This document shows, in pieces, positions 42,527-51,666 of a DNA stretch of 64,000 bases. A program made the translations under genes and the position numbers. Source of the DNA: Enterobacteriaceae bacterium UBA5654 (lineage in GTDB: Bacteria > Pseudomonadota > Gammaproteobacteria > Enterobacterales > Enterobacteriaceae); assembly GCA_002421005.1 (NCBI GenBank), contig DIJC01000004.1, positions 434,001 through 498,000 of the forward strand. The letters run 5' to 3'. Positions within the stretch are counted from its first letter, which is position 1, and the number at the start of each line of letters is the position of its first letter. The notes beneath the pieces were generated by a model. That model ran no database searches, was not told where the DNA came from, and saw nothing but the letters and a program-made list of their open reading frames with translations.

Positions 42527-43288
42527 GTGCATTACCAGCCCCAACGCGATTTACTACAAAACCGCATTATTCTTGTAACCGGAGCCAGCGACGGGATTGG
42601 TCGCGAAGCGGCGCTTACCTATTCCCGCTACGGGGCCAGCGTAATTTTACTTGGTCGCGACGATAACAAGCTGCGCGCCGTGGCGGATGCCATTGCGACG
42701 GAGGGGGGTCTGCCTGCGGCCTGGTTTACTCTCGACCTGCTGACCTGCACCGCACAGGATTGCGAGCATCTTGCCCAGAAGATTGCCGTCAACTTCCCCC
42801 GGCTTGACGGCGTGCTGCATAACGCGGGCCTGCTTGGCGATGTAGTGCCGATGAGCGAACAGCGGCCAGAGGTCTGGCAGCAGGTGATGCAGGTTAACGT
42901 TAACGGCACGTTTCTGCTGACCCAGGCACTTCTTCCTTTATTACTGCGTTCTGAATCCGGCTCGCTGGTGTTCACCTCCTCCAGCGTCGGTCGTCAGGGT
43001 CGCGCCCGCTGGGGCGCTTATGCCGTGTCCAAATTCGCCACCGAAGGCATGATGCAGGTGCTGGCGGAGGAGTATCAGAATCATCCACTGCGGGTGAACT
43101 GTATCAATCCCGGCGGCACCCGTACCGGAATGCGCGCCAGCGCCTTCCCGACCGAAGATCCGTCAAAACTGAAAACGCCCGCTGACATTATGCCGCTCTA
43201 TCTATGGCTGATGGGCGACGACAGCCGCCGTAAAACCGGTATGACCTTTGACGCCCAGCCGGGGCGCAAACCGGGGATGGCACAATGA
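42527..43288 (+). CDS. yciK: short-chain dehydrogenase YciK
   Basis: SDR-family oxidoreductase of 253 residues, close to E. coli YciK (252). The NAD(P) motif TGASDGIGRE is near residue 20 and the catalytic Tyr and Lys lie in YAVSKFA, with Ser in FTSSSVG. The start is a GTG at 42527 with AGGAG eight bases upstream; the ATG at 42497 has no such support. Its stop overlaps the cobalamin adenosyltransferase start (ATGA). The substrate is unknown; the coupling to btuR is conserved in enterics. Confidence 0.93.
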   Translation: MHYQPQRDLLQNRIILVTGASDGIGREAALTYSRYGASVILLGRDDNKLRAVADAIATEGGLPAAWFTLDLLTCTAQDCEHLAQKIAVNFPRLDGVLHNAGLLGDVVPMSEQRPEVWQQVMQVNVNGTFLLTQALLPLLLRSESGSLVFTSSSVGRQGRARWGAYAVSKFATEGMMQVLAEEYQNHPLRVNCINPGGTRTGMRASAFPTEDPSKLKTPADIMPLYLWLMGDDSRRKTGMTFDAQPGRKPGMAQ

Positions 43289-43875
43289 GCGACGAACGTT
43301 ATCAGCAGCGCCAGCAGCGGGTCAAAGAACAGGTGGATGCCCGCGTAGCCGCCGCCCAGGACGAGCGCGGGATCGTCATCGTTTTCACTGGCAACGGCAA
43401 AGGCAAAACCACGGCAGCGTTTGGCACCGCGACCCGCGCGGTAGGACACGGTAAAAAAGTCGGCGTCATTCAGTTTATAAAAGGAACGTGGCCTAACGGC
43501 GAACGTAATTTACTGGAGCCGCACGGGGTGGAATTTCAGGTGATGGCGACCGGTTTTACCTGGGATACCCAGGATCGCGCCGCCGATACCGCTGCCTGCC
43601 TTGATGTCTGGCAGCACGCCCGGCGAATGCTGGCGGATGACTCGCTCGATATGGTGCTGCTTGATGAACTGACGTATATGGTGGCTTATGATTATCTGCC
43701 GCTGGCGGACGTTCTGACGGCGCTGAACTCGCGCCCGGTCAACCAGACGGTGATTATTACCGGTCGCGGCTGTCATCGGGAGATCCTCGATCTGGCGGAT
43801 ACGGTCAGTGAACTCCGTCCGGTAAAGCACGCGTTTGAGGCGGGGATTAAAGCGCAGAGGGGAATTGATTATTAA
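43285..43875 (+). CDS. btuR: cob(I)yrinic acid a,c-diamide adenosyltransferase
   Basis: ATP:corrinoid adenosyltransferase of the CobA/BtuR/CobO family, 196 residues as in E. coli. The P-loop GNGKGKTT (36-43) and the family segments IQFIKGTWPNGE, DMVLLDELTYM and VIITGRGCHREILDLAD are present. It attaches the 5'-deoxyadenosyl group to cobalamin. It is translationally coupled to yciK and convergent with rluB. Confidence 0.96.
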   Translation: MSDERYQQRQQRVKEQVDARVAAAQDERGIVIVFTGNGKGKTTAAFGTATRAVGHGKKVGVIQFIKGTWPNGERNLLEPHGVEFQVMATGFTWDTQDRAADTAACLDVWQHARRMLADDSLDMVLLDELTYMVAYDYLPLADVLTALNSRPVNQTVIITGRGCHREILDLADTVSELRPVKHAFEAGIKAQRGIDY

Positions 43876-43905
43876 AAAAGACTGGCCCGGCAAGCGCCGG
43901 GCCAT
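43876..43905 (-). terminator. terminator between btuR and rluB
   Basis: TGGCCCGGC and GCCGGGCCA form a perfect 9-bp stem with a four-base loop (43883-43904). On the minus strand it is followed by GTCTTTTTTAA, so it is chiefly the rluB terminator, directly after the rluB stop. Confidence 0.88.
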
Positions 43906-43911
43906 ACGAAC

Positions 43912-44787
43912 TTAACCGTTGCTGCGACCACCACCGGAGCGACGACCGCCGCCCACCTGAGTATGGCGTTTCACCGCACGGCGGATCTGATTCGCTTTCA
44001 TCTTACGACGATCTTTTTCTACCGCCACTTTTGATTCGGTTTCCGGCTTCAGGCCAACCAGCTCACGCAGATAGTTAGTCTGCGGCAGGCCCAGTTCGGT
44101 CCAGCCGCCGCGCGGCAGGCCTTTCGGCAGCGGAATATCACCGTAGCGCACGCGGATCAGGCGGCTAACCTGCACGCCTACCGCTTCCCACAGGCGACGC
44201 ACTTCACGGTTGCGGCCTTCGGTCAGGGTGACGTTGTACCACTGGTTAATCCCTTCGCCGCCGCTGAATTTGATGGTTTTGAACGCTGCCGGGCCGTCTT
44301 CCAGCTGCACGCCGCGCCCCAGATCGCGCACTTTCGCTTCGTCAACCTGACCAAACACGCGTACCGCGTACTCACGTTCAACTTCACGGCTGGGATGCAT
44401 CAGACGGTTTGCCAGTTCGCCATCGGTGGTGAACAGCATCAGACCGCAGGTGTTAACGTCCAGACGACCGACGGCAATCCAGCGCGCGCCGCGCAGTTTT
44501 GGCAGACGGTCAAATACGGTTGGACGCCCTTCCGGGTCGTTACGGGTACAGAGTTCGCCTTCCGGTTTGTAATAGGCCAGCACGCGACAGATTTGCTCGG
44601 CGGATTCTTTCACCGAAATCAGATGTCCGTCGAGGCGGATTTTTAACGCGGGGGTCACTTCTACGCGGTCGCCCAGCGTGGCGATTTTACCGTCAACGCT
44701 AACGCGGCCTGCTTCAATAATGGATTCAATTTCACGACGGGAGCCGTGGCCAGCGCGTGCCAGCACTTTCTGTAGTTTTTCGCTCAT
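43912..44787 (-). CDS. rluB: 23S rRNA pseudouridine-2605 synthase
   Basis: RsuA-family pseudouridine synthase of 291 residues. An N-terminal S4 RNA-binding domain (EKLQKVLARAGHGSRREIESIIEAGRVSVDG) is followed by the catalytic domain with Asp110 in GRLDVNTCGLML. The tail after residue 255 is Lys/Arg/Gly-rich. It modifies U2605 of 23S rRNA. In E. coli yciQ lies upstream of it; here the mannosidase/PTS operon takes that place. Confidence 0.96.
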   Translation of the reverse strand: MSEKLQKVLARAGHGSRREIESIIEAGRVSVDGKIATLGDRVEVTPALKIRLDGHLISVKESAEQICRVLAYYKPEGELCTRNDPEGRPTVFDRLPKLRGARWIAVGRLDVNTCGLMLFTTDGELANRLMHPSREVEREYAVRVFGQVDEAKVRDLGRGVQLEDGPAAFKTIKFSGGEGINQWYNVTLTEGRNREVRRLWEAVGVQVSRLIRVRYGDIPLPKGLPRGGWTELGLPQTNYLRELVGLKPETESKVAVEKDRRKMKANQIRRAVKRHTQVGGGRRSGGGRSNG

Positions 44788-44964
44788 GGAGCTTCCTTTA
44801 GGTGTCGCCTTCCCAGGCGTCGACTGGAGAGTTAAAGTCTTTTAAAATCAATGAATTAGCATGATTTAGTGGCTGCTATTATACGCACTTTTCCCCGCAT
44901 TGTAACCTCTTTTATTCGCAAGCAGAGGGCCACGCCCGGACAATTAATTATTCTGCCCTCCGCG

Positions 44965-46872
44965 TTATAAAAAATACTTTTTTGAAATCGCCATAAATTC
45001 GGCATAGCTCTGACTTTTGCTTAAGGTGTCAATAACGTCGTTATCCAGAATATTGGTCAAATAATCATAAATATGCATACTGTCAATAAACGCATCTTCG
45101 CTAATTGCCAGCATAAAAACCAGCTTCACCGTCTTGCCGGGGTCCCATTCGATCCCTTCAGGAAATATCGCCACCGTCACCATCGTGCTGAGCGCCAGCA
45201 GCCCCAGCGGGTGCGGGATCGCCAGTTTATCGTCCAGCAGCGTGGAGGCATATGACTCCCGCTCCAGCACCGATTGCAGATAGTTTTCGTCCACCCTGCC
45301 CTTTATTCGCAGGTGCAACGCCAGCAGGTTGATAACCGATTCTTTGGTATTTTCCGTTCCCGGCAATATAAAGAAATGCTCCTGCGAGAAATAATTAAGC
45401 ATGGTGGCGGGCGAAGTATTGTCGGTGATTAAATAATATTTTATTTTTTCTAACTCCCAGCGCTGCGGCAGGGGCGTCAGACTGATCACCCGACGATTTT
45501 TCTCCGCTATGGAAGCCATGCTAATAACAATGTTTTCGTTAATTTCCGCCATGGCATTGTATTGCTCGACAGAAAGGCATTGCGAAATTAACAGGTCGGG
45601 ATAGACCTTAATGATTTTCTGGCAGACCACCCGCGTGGCGGCCAGTCCCTGATCGCTGACGATAAGCGCGGTCATGTGGTTCGCCGCGCCAGAGTCCGGC
45701 GCGTCAAGGATCGCCCCGATATGCATCACCAGATAACCTATTTCATCATCGTTGACGCTACTGGTGAATAAATGCTCCATCTCACTGAAGGCCGCGAGGG
45801 TCATCTCATACATTAACGGATAGTGGCGTTTAATCTGACCGATCAGCGGATTAATAATGCGGATACCGTTGTTAATTCTGATCCGCATGGCTTTGATATG
45901 GTCGAGAAGATTTTTTCTCGTCACCGCATCGTAGCTGACTTCGCAATACCAGGCGGTGCTGACATAGCTGAGAAAATGGTTCATCACCGCCATTTCGGTA
46001 TCGTACAAGCCCGCTTCCTGTATGCCGGGCGGCAGCACCGGGCAGAATGCGGCAAGATGCATTGCCAGGTAGTCGACTTCACCGCTCACCGAGGCGGTCT
46101 GGATTTCAGGCATCAGATGAGAAATGAGTTCGCTGGCGGTGCTGCGCCATACCGGTTCGGCAAGCGTGAATTCAAAGTCAAACAGCCAATGCCCTTGCCG
46201 AATTCGCTCGCAGGCAATGGCGCACACCAGCGTGAAAAACCGCAGATTCACATCGCTGAACGCAAAGCCGTGCCGGGTAAGATACTGGCTAACGGCGTGT
46301 TTCATCTCCTGCACGCAGAGAAGAGGATGAAACAGGATCTGAAACTCGTCCTCAGTTTCCCTGACGCTTAGCAGGTGTTCGTACAGGCAGCGGCGCAGGG
46401 CAATTTCGCTGCCCTGTAGACGAAAACTGTCCCCGCCGTCGGCAATGATTGCGATGTCGTACAGGCTAAAATGGCGCTTCAGCAGCGCGATATCATTACG
46501 CAGACTGTAGATGCTGATGTACCACTCGGCTTCCAGCACCGCCAGCGATACCCCCTGCGTATGCGCCAGCAGCGCCGTCAGCAGCGCGTGACGCCGGGCG
46601 GCGGCAGTGCGTATTTCCTTCCACGGCTGGCGCGCCACGTCCAGTAAATGCGCCAGCCCTGGCGCATTATCTACCTGAATTTGTACGCCCTTTTTACGAT
46701 CGTGAATGAGACGGTTACCTGAAGCGGAAAGAAGTTCGCTAATCTCTTTGAGATCGCTGCGAATAGTGCGCGTTGAGACCTCCATTTCCCGCGCCAGAGA
46801 CGCCTGCGTCACGTTACCTTCCGCGATCCGCAGAAAAATGTCCCTGATCCGTTTGTAGTGAAACAGTCTCAT
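44965..46872 (-). CDS. PRD-containing PTS-responsive transcriptional activator
   Basis: MtlR/ManR-type regulator of 635 residues. An N-terminal helix-turn-helix (NVTQASLAREMEVSTRTIRSDLKEISELL) is followed by two PRD domains, the second with NPLIGQIKRHYPLMYEM and GYLVMHIG histidines; a GatB-like EIIB domain; and a C-terminal EIIA-Mtl/Fru domain with His554 in AIPHP. The EIIB-like stretch reads ALIVSDQGLAATRV, so the usual phosphocysteine is missing. Such proteins activate PTS operons according to the phosphorylation state of EII and HPr. It starts four bases after the mannosidase stop and is the last gene of the operon, so it likely controls it. E. coli mngR, the regulator of the related mng system, is a GntR protein instead. 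Confidence 0.85.
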   Translation of the reverse strand: MRLFHYKRIRDIFLRIAEGNVTQASLAREMEVSTRTIRSDLKEISELLSASGNRLIHDRKKGVQIQVDNAPGLAHLLDVARQPWKEIRTAAARRHALLTALLAHTQGVSLAVLEAEWYISIYSLRNDIALLKRHFSLYDIAIIADGGDSFRLQGSEIALRRCLYEHLLSVRETEDEFQILFHPLLCVQEMKHAVSQYLTRHGFAFSDVNLRFFTLVCAIACERIRQGHWLFDFEFTLAEPVWRSTASELISHLMPEIQTASVSGEVDYLAMHLAAFCPVLPPGIQEAGLYDTEMAVMNHFLSYVSTAWYCEVSYDAVTRKNLLDHIKAMRIRINNGIRIINPLIGQIKRHYPLMYEMTLAAFSEMEHLFTSSVNDDEIGYLVMHIGAILDAPDSGAANHMTALIVSDQGLAATRVVCQKIIKVYPDLLISQCLSVEQYNAMAEINENIVISMASIAEKNRRVISLTPLPQRWELEKIKYYLITDNTSPATMLNYFSQEHFFILPGTENTKESVINLLALHLRIKGRVDENYLQSVLERESYASTLLDDKLAIPHPLGLLALSTMVTVAIFPEGIEWDPGKTVKLVFMLAISEDAFIDSMHIYDYLTNILDNDVIDTLSKSQSYAEFMAISKKYFL

Positions 46873-46876
46873 GTTT

Positions 46877-49507
46877 TCACCCTATTTCGACATACAGCGT
46901 CTGGAGATCCGCTGGCTGAAGCGCCTCCCTTTTCGGCATCGGCGTTTGCTCGTCCAGCATCACGTTGCAACCGTTGGCAAAGGCCGGGATTTGCACGGTG
47001 GAACTGAGCGTGGGATTGTAAAAGCGGAAGATATAGCCCGCCCCCCGCTCCGCGCATTTCACCACGCTGACCAGCGCATCGCTGGCCTGCGACGGCAGAT
47101 CGATCAGGCTGTGCTGGCGCGGGAAGTGACGCTCTTCATCACTCAGGCAAAAGCGCAGCCGACCATTCAGGAAGTCGCTGTCCTGGTAAACCGGGAAAGC
47201 GGTGAGCAGGTTTTTGGAGATCCGCGCCGACTGTGAGCCATCAAAACTGCCACTCCAGCTTCGCCAGGCAAAAGAGAACGTGAGCCTGCCCGGGAGCTGA
47301 GCATCCGGGGTTTCGACTACCGTCTCCCCCGACGCGCGTCCCGGCCGGAACAGCAGATCCTGTTTGCCCATAAAGCCGAAGGTGCGGAACAGGGTCAGGG
47401 AGAGGGTATCGAAATGATCGCCGACAATTTCATACTCGCGCACGCCGTTGGTGTGAAGGCTAATGCCGTGATCATGGTCATGTAAATTCACAAAGCTCTG
47501 CATCGGCTCAATGGCAATCGGTTTTTCCTGCCATTTTTCGCGCTCCCAGACCGCCAGCGATGCACGGCGGGCAACCGGGCGCGTTATCGCACCGAAAAGC
47601 TGATCCGCGCAGGAAACGCTGGCCATGATATCGGTGGCAAAATGGACGCACAGACGGTGGCTTAAGACGGTGTTATCCACGCTGACCTCGAAGCGGATCG
47701 CATCGTCCGTTTGCAACGTCACCGTGACCGCCAGCCGCAGCGCCGCCGATGCCAGCCCCTGCGCCCTCTCCTCCAGGTTTTTCGGCACCGTCAGCAGGTA
47801 CTCAAGATGCAGAGACTGCTGTAAGTCGTCGCTCTGCCGCGACTGGCTCACCAGGCAACCGTCGGATGAAACCCGCATGTCCTGGCGCGGCGGCGAGTAA
47901 TTGTACGAATCCCCGTCATCGCCGTTTTCCACAAAGCGCATCTGTCGCGAATAACGTTTACCGCTGGCCTTGTGGAGGATGGTCAACAGTCCGTCATCCT
48001 CAACCACAATGTGATAAAAGGCGTTGTCAATGTGGCCTTCGGTATCGGTCGCGATCGGGCTTGCGCCGTCGCCATCAAACGCCAGATGCCAGCGGGTATA
48101 GCCCAGCGCCGGAAGCGTGCTGCTGCCGACTCTCAGCCGCGTGCGGTACACTTTCTCCGGTTTGTGCCAGGGCTTGCCGGGATCGAGGCGGATAGTCTGA
48201 TTAAGCACGTATTCCGTCAGGTCCCGTTGCGCCTCGATCACATACGGCAGCGCGTTGCCAGCGCCATCGCGGAGGGTAAACGGAATGCCGGGCAGCCATG
48301 CCTCAAAGGTGATCTGCGGCGATGCCGGATGGGTCAGCGGATTAAACACCGTGAAGGTAAAATCATGCGCTCGCGGGATGCGAATGCTGATCAGCCGGGT
48401 TTGCATTTCCAGCAGGTTACGGGCTAAATCCCCGGCCTGACGGTAGCGGGCAGCGATATCCCGGTTGGTTTCATCGCTGTTGCAGCCGCCGATGCTGTCA
48501 TGCGCGGCGTTATAAAACATCAGCTTCCAGATATCGGCGACGATCCGCGCGGGATACTCCAGTCCCAGACTGCGGCCAATCGCCAGCACGGGCTCAAGGG
48601 TGTTGACCAGCAGCGCTTCGATGTCGTTATTCATCTGCTTGAGATCGGCCCGGCAGGAAAAGATCGTTTTATGAATGCGCGAATGTTTGGCTTCGGTCAA
48701 CTCGCCATGCAACACCGACGCATCCACCGCCTCTTCTTCCAGCATCTGCACGAACGCCTGCGGACTGGCGATCTGATAGTGGCGCTGGTCGTCACAGGCA
48801 TTGAACTGCGCGACTAATTGCGGCAGGTTTTCGCGGATCGGAGCCTGATCAAAACCGTGCGGATACAGCAAGTGCGCACGCGGACTGCGCGCCTCAACAG
48901 GTGCCATTTTTTGATCGAGAAACGCTTTCATACTGGCAGGCGTTTCATCCAGCAGCCCGCCGTAGTGGTAGCCCCAGGGCATCTGCACGGCGAAGACCTG
49001 CTCGCCGTTATCGCCGCGCCAGTAAAACTCGGTTTCATGCAGCGTGTTGTCGGCAATTCCCCGCCAGAACAGCGCATGGCGGATGCCGAACTGTCGGTAA
49101 ATCTGCGGCATATTACCGCCGAGGCCAAAACAGTCCGGCACATAGCCGAGCATCATCGCGCCGCCCAGCGCCTCGCTTAAGGTAATGCCATAGTAAAGAT
49201 TGCGCACCACCGACTCCTGGTGGATCACTAACTGGTCGGTTTGCGTATACCACGGGCCGGTCAGCAGGCGTTTTTCGGCAATCAACCGGCATAAAATGTC
49301 CCGGTCTTCTGGTGCCCACTGTAAATAACTTTCCACCAGCGCGGTCTGCGCATCCAGCAGATAGCACGGAAAATCAGGATTGTTATCAAGAACGCGAATG
49401 ACGTTTTTCACATGATTAAAAAGATAAACCCGCGAACGTGACGAGGTGAAATACCACTCCTGATCCCAGTGGGTATGGCTATATAAATGAACCGTTTTAT
49501 TCTTCAT
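46877..49507 (-). CDS. GH38 alpha-mannosidase, MngB-like
   Basis: Family 38 glycosidase of 876 residues; E. coli MngB, which splits 2-O-(6-phospho-mannosyl)-glycerate, has 877. Zinc ligands His11, His13 and Asp15 lie in SHTHWDQEW and the nucleophile Asp125 in GYVPDCFGLGGNMPQI; a third zinc ligand region is AAHDSIGGCNSDE. There is no signal peptide, so it acts in the cytoplasm on a PTS-imported, phosphorylated mannoside. It is about 20 bases downstream of the EIIC gene. Similarity to MngB is clear but partial, so the substrate could be another mannoside. Confidence 0.88.
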   Translation of the reverse strand: MKNKTVHLYSHTHWDQEWYFTSSRSRVYLFNHVKNVIRVLDNNPDFPCYLLDAQTALVESYLQWAPEDRDILCRLIAEKRLLTGPWYTQTDQLVIHQESVVRNLYYGITLSEALGGAMMLGYVPDCFGLGGNMPQIYRQFGIRHALFWRGIADNTLHETEFYWRGDNGEQVFAVQMPWGYHYGGLLDETPASMKAFLDQKMAPVEARSPRAHLLYPHGFDQAPIRENLPQLVAQFNACDDQRHYQIASPQAFVQMLEEEAVDASVLHGELTEAKHSRIHKTIFSCRADLKQMNNDIEALLVNTLEPVLAIGRSLGLEYPARIVADIWKLMFYNAAHDSIGGCNSDETNRDIAARYRQAGDLARNLLEMQTRLISIRIPRAHDFTFTVFNPLTHPASPQITFEAWLPGIPFTLRDGAGNALPYVIEAQRDLTEYVLNQTIRLDPGKPWHKPEKVYRTRLRVGSSTLPALGYTRWHLAFDGDGASPIATDTEGHIDNAFYHIVVEDDGLLTILHKASGKRYSRQMRFVENGDDGDSYNYSPPRQDMRVSSDGCLVSQSRQSDDLQQSLHLEYLLTVPKNLEERAQGLASAALRLAVTVTLQTDDAIRFEVSVDNTVLSHRLCVHFATDIMASVSCADQLFGAITRPVARRASLAVWEREKWQEKPIAIEPMQSFVNLHDHDHGISLHTNGVREYEIVGDHFDTLSLTLFRTFGFMGKQDLLFRPGRASGETVVETPDAQLPGRLTFSFAWRSWSGSFDGSQSARISKNLLTAFPVYQDSDFLNGRLRFCLSDEERHFPRQHSLIDLPSQASDALVSVVKCAERGAGYIFRFYNPTLSSTVQIPAFANGCNVMLDEQTPMPKREALQPADLQTLYVEIG

Positions 49508-49527
49508 GATGCTGCCTCGCCGGGAAA

Positions 49528-50625
49528 TTAATCGAATCGGATTTCAATATCGTCAACCGCGCTCTGTGGGGCGGCGGTTTCGTCATCGTTAAAATTCACC
49601 AGCAGGTTGGCGCCCACCGCAATAACGACGGTGCCGACTAACGCGCCGATAAAATAAGCCCACGGATGACCAACGGTGAAACCGCCGTACAGACCGCCGA
49701 GCGGCGGCATAATCGGATAAGCTTTAAACAGCGCGACGCAAACCGCACCGAGCACGCCCGCCAGCACGTTAAGCGGGATCAGCCGCGCCGGGTTTTTGAG
49801 GGTAAACGGGATAGCGCCCTCCGATATGCCGAGGATGCCCATGATCACCCCACCATTTCCCGCCTCTTTTAGCGTCTGGCTGAAATTGCCGGGGCGCAGG
49901 AAACGCGCAGCCGCATAGCCAAGCGGCGGAATGATAATCGCCACGTTAACCAGAATGGCAGGCAGGTAAACGCCGCTGAGAAACAGCACGTTGGCGGTGC
50001 CCCACGCCGCTTTGTTCACCGGTCCGCCAAGGTCGAAGCAGATCATGCCGCCGAGTACGGCTGCCAGCACCACCGTGCTGGTGCCATCCTCGGTCATGCT
50101 TTGCACCCAGGCCATCAGCGCGAGGTTGATCCAGCTAAGCGCATCACCCAGCAGCAGGCGCATCACCAGCACCTGAAGCCCGACGGTAATAAAGGGCAGA
50201 ATAATCAGCGGGACGGAGCTTGCCGCCGAGCCTTCAATGCGAATTTTCCGCGCCACCCACTCGGAGGAATAACCGGCCAGCAGACCGCCGAGGATCGCGC
50301 CTAAAAATCCCGATCCGGTCAGGGAAGCGATAAGCCCGGCGGTGAAACCGGCAGCCAGCCCTTTTTTTCCGGCAATGGAAAAGGCAACGTAGGCACCGAG
50401 AACATAATTCATCAGGCCGATAATTTTAAAACCGATATCCTGGGTCAGATACAGCCAGTGTTTCATTCCTTCACTGTCGGCAAAAGCGTCCAGATTAGAT
50501 TCGCCAAACATCAGGCCAATAATTTTTGCCACCGCCACCATCAGCGAACCGGCAATAATAATCGGTAGCGCGTAGGAAATACCGGTCATCAGATGGTTCT
50601 TAACGTCATTCAGCATTTTGTTCAT
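49528..50625 (-). CDS. PTS fructose-family transporter subunit EIIC
   Basis: Integral membrane sugar channel of 365 residues with about nine or ten hydrophobic segments (ISYALPIIIAGSLMVAVAKIIGLMFG, GLAAGFTAGLIASLTGSGFLGAILGGLLAG and others), typical of the fructose/mannitol PTS family. It is a separate polypeptide, unlike E. coli MngA where EIIA, EIIB and EIIC are fused. The start overlaps the EIIB stop as ATGA. The neighbouring GH38 gene suggests a mannosyl compound as substrate. Confidence 0.9.
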   Translation of the reverse strand: MNKMLNDVKNHLMTGISYALPIIIAGSLMVAVAKIIGLMFGESNLDAFADSEGMKHWLYLTQDIGFKIIGLMNYVLGAYVAFSIAGKKGLAAGFTAGLIASLTGSGFLGAILGGLLAGYSSEWVARKIRIEGSAASSVPLIILPFITVGLQVLVMRLLLGDALSWINLALMAWVQSMTEDGTSTVVLAAVLGGMICFDLGGPVNKAAWGTANVLFLSGVYLPAILVNVAIIIPPLGYAAARFLRPGNFSQTLKEAGNGGVIMGILGISEGAIPFTLKNPARLIPLNVLAGVLGAVCVALFKAYPIMPPLGGLYGGFTVGHPWAYFIGALVGTVVIAVGANLLVNFNDDETAAPQSAVDDIEIRFD

Positions 50626-50960
50626 GATCCGCTCTTCCCTGCGTTATTACGCGCGTCCACTGCCGCCACGCATTTCATAATCACTTCCGCCGCATGCCCG
50701 ACGCATTGACCAATTTTGACCCGAATAATCACTTTGCCGTGAAAGCGTTCCTCTTCTTCAATCGCCCGGTCGGCGGCAATAATGACGAAATCCGCCGCCG
50801 CAACCTCCTCACGGGTAATTTTATTCAGCATCCCCATCGCGCCCTGCTGTTCGATTTTTACCGAATGCCCCAGCCGTGCGCCCTCTTTCTCCAGCGATTT
50901 TGCCGCCATGGGCGTATGCGCCAGACCCGCAATACATGAGGTGACTCCAACGATATTCAT
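50622..50960 (-). CDS. PTS fructose-family transporter subunit EIIB
   Basis: Cytoplasmic phosphocarrier of 112 residues. The phosphorylated cysteine is Cys9 in VTSCIAGLAHT, matching the fructose-type EIIB loop C-P/I-x-G-x-A-H-T. The rest (GHSVKIEQQGAMGMLNKITREEVAAADFVIIAADRAIE) fits the family fold. It passes phosphate from EIIA to sugar at EIIC. Start and stop overlap those of EIIA and EIIC by four bases each. Confidence 0.93.
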   Translation of the reverse strand: MNIVGVTSCIAGLAHTPMAAKSLEKEGARLGHSVKIEQQGAMGMLNKITREEVAAADFVIIAADRAIEEEERFHGKVIIRVKIGQCVGHAAEVIMKCVAAVDARNNAGKSGS

Positions 50961-51418
50961 GCTTCCCCCTGAACTGAAATTCGTAACTGCATAAACTGAA
51001 ACAGCTCTTCTTCATCTTTTGCCGCGAAGAGCTTTTCCCTGAATTCGTCATCAACAATTTGACTGGCGAGGCTATTAATAATTTTCAGATGCAGCACTTT
51101 GGCCCCGCTCTCCGGCACCAGCAGGCCGAAAATGATCTGCACCGGTAGCGCGTCGAGACTTTCCCAGTCAATGGGCTGGCGCAGCCGAATTAAAATCACC
51201 CCTGCCCGCGCGACGTTGGCGGTTTTGGCGTGGGGGATCGCAATCTGGTTTTCGAAGCCGGTGGAATACTGGTTTTCACGCGCCCAGAAGTCGGCCTCTA
51301 TTTTATCGGCGTCGGTCGCCCAGCCCTGCGCTACCGCATGGCGGGCGAGAAACTGAAAGATCTCTTTTTTGTTGCTGAAGGTCTGATTGAGAAAAATGTT
51401 TTGCCGGGCAATGAGCAT
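50957..51418 (-). CDS. PTS fructose-family transporter subunit EIIA
   Basis: Cytoplasmic phosphocarrier of 153 residues of the EIIA-Fru/Mtl type. The phosphorylated histidine is His63 in QIAIPHAKT. It receives phosphate from HPr and gives it to EIIB. It is the first gene of the five-gene operon (EIIA-EIIB-EIIC-mannosidase-regulator), all close together or overlapping. GGGAG precedes the ATG. Confidence 0.93.
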   Translation of the reverse strand: MLIARQNIFLNQTFSNKKEIFQFLARHAVAQGWATDADKIEADFWARENQYSTGFENQIAIPHAKTANVARAGVILIRLRQPIDWESLDALPVQIIFGLLVPESGAKVLHLKIINSLASQIVDDEFREKLFAAKDEEELFQFMQLRISVQGEA

Positions 51419-51638
51419 GAGCGGATATCTCCCTGTGCATCGTCTGTCATTTGAAGTGATCCACAGACTAAACCGTTTTCCTTTGCGGTTCTGACAAGCG
51501 TTTTCCCCGCTTTCTGGAAATGAATTGTTGGTAAGGGGGCAAAAGAGTGAATTAGCTCAAATATCCACGCAACTCTGTGAGAGATATCAAAAAACCAGCG
51601 CTGGGGTGACGTGCGGAAAGGGGAAAGCAGGAGAGAAA
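51419..51638 (-). promoter_or_regulatory. promoter region of the mannosidase/PTS operon with possible CRP site
   Basis: On the minus strand TTTGA-GCTAAT-TCACT (51546-51561) fits the CRP consensus TGTGA-N6-TCACA at eight of ten positions. A possible -35 TTGTCA lies at 51492-51497, with an indistinct -10 such as TTTAGT about 19 bases on. The site is roughly 93 bases upstream of the expected start, a class I position. No activator site could be defined. Confidence 0.4.
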
Positions 51639-51660
51639 CGGCAGCGGTGAGGCGCTGCCG
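51639..51660 (-). terminator. terminator of yciO
   Basis: CGGCAGCG and CGCTGCCG form a perfect 8-bp stem with a six-base loop, six bases after the yciO stop. The minus strand continues TTTCTC, a modest T-run. Confidence 0.75.
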
Positions 51661-51666
51661 CAGAGA

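Noticed and set aside
42322..42666. Open frame of 114 codons before and overlapping yciK
   Set aside because: Its second half is an out-of-frame reading of yciK, and its first half has no known relative. No good ribosome-binding site was seen.
44788..44964. Possible terminator between the PRD regulator gene and rluB (GAGGGC and GCCCTC arms)
   Set aside because: The loop is about 26 bases and no T-run follows, so it is not a credible intrinsic terminator.
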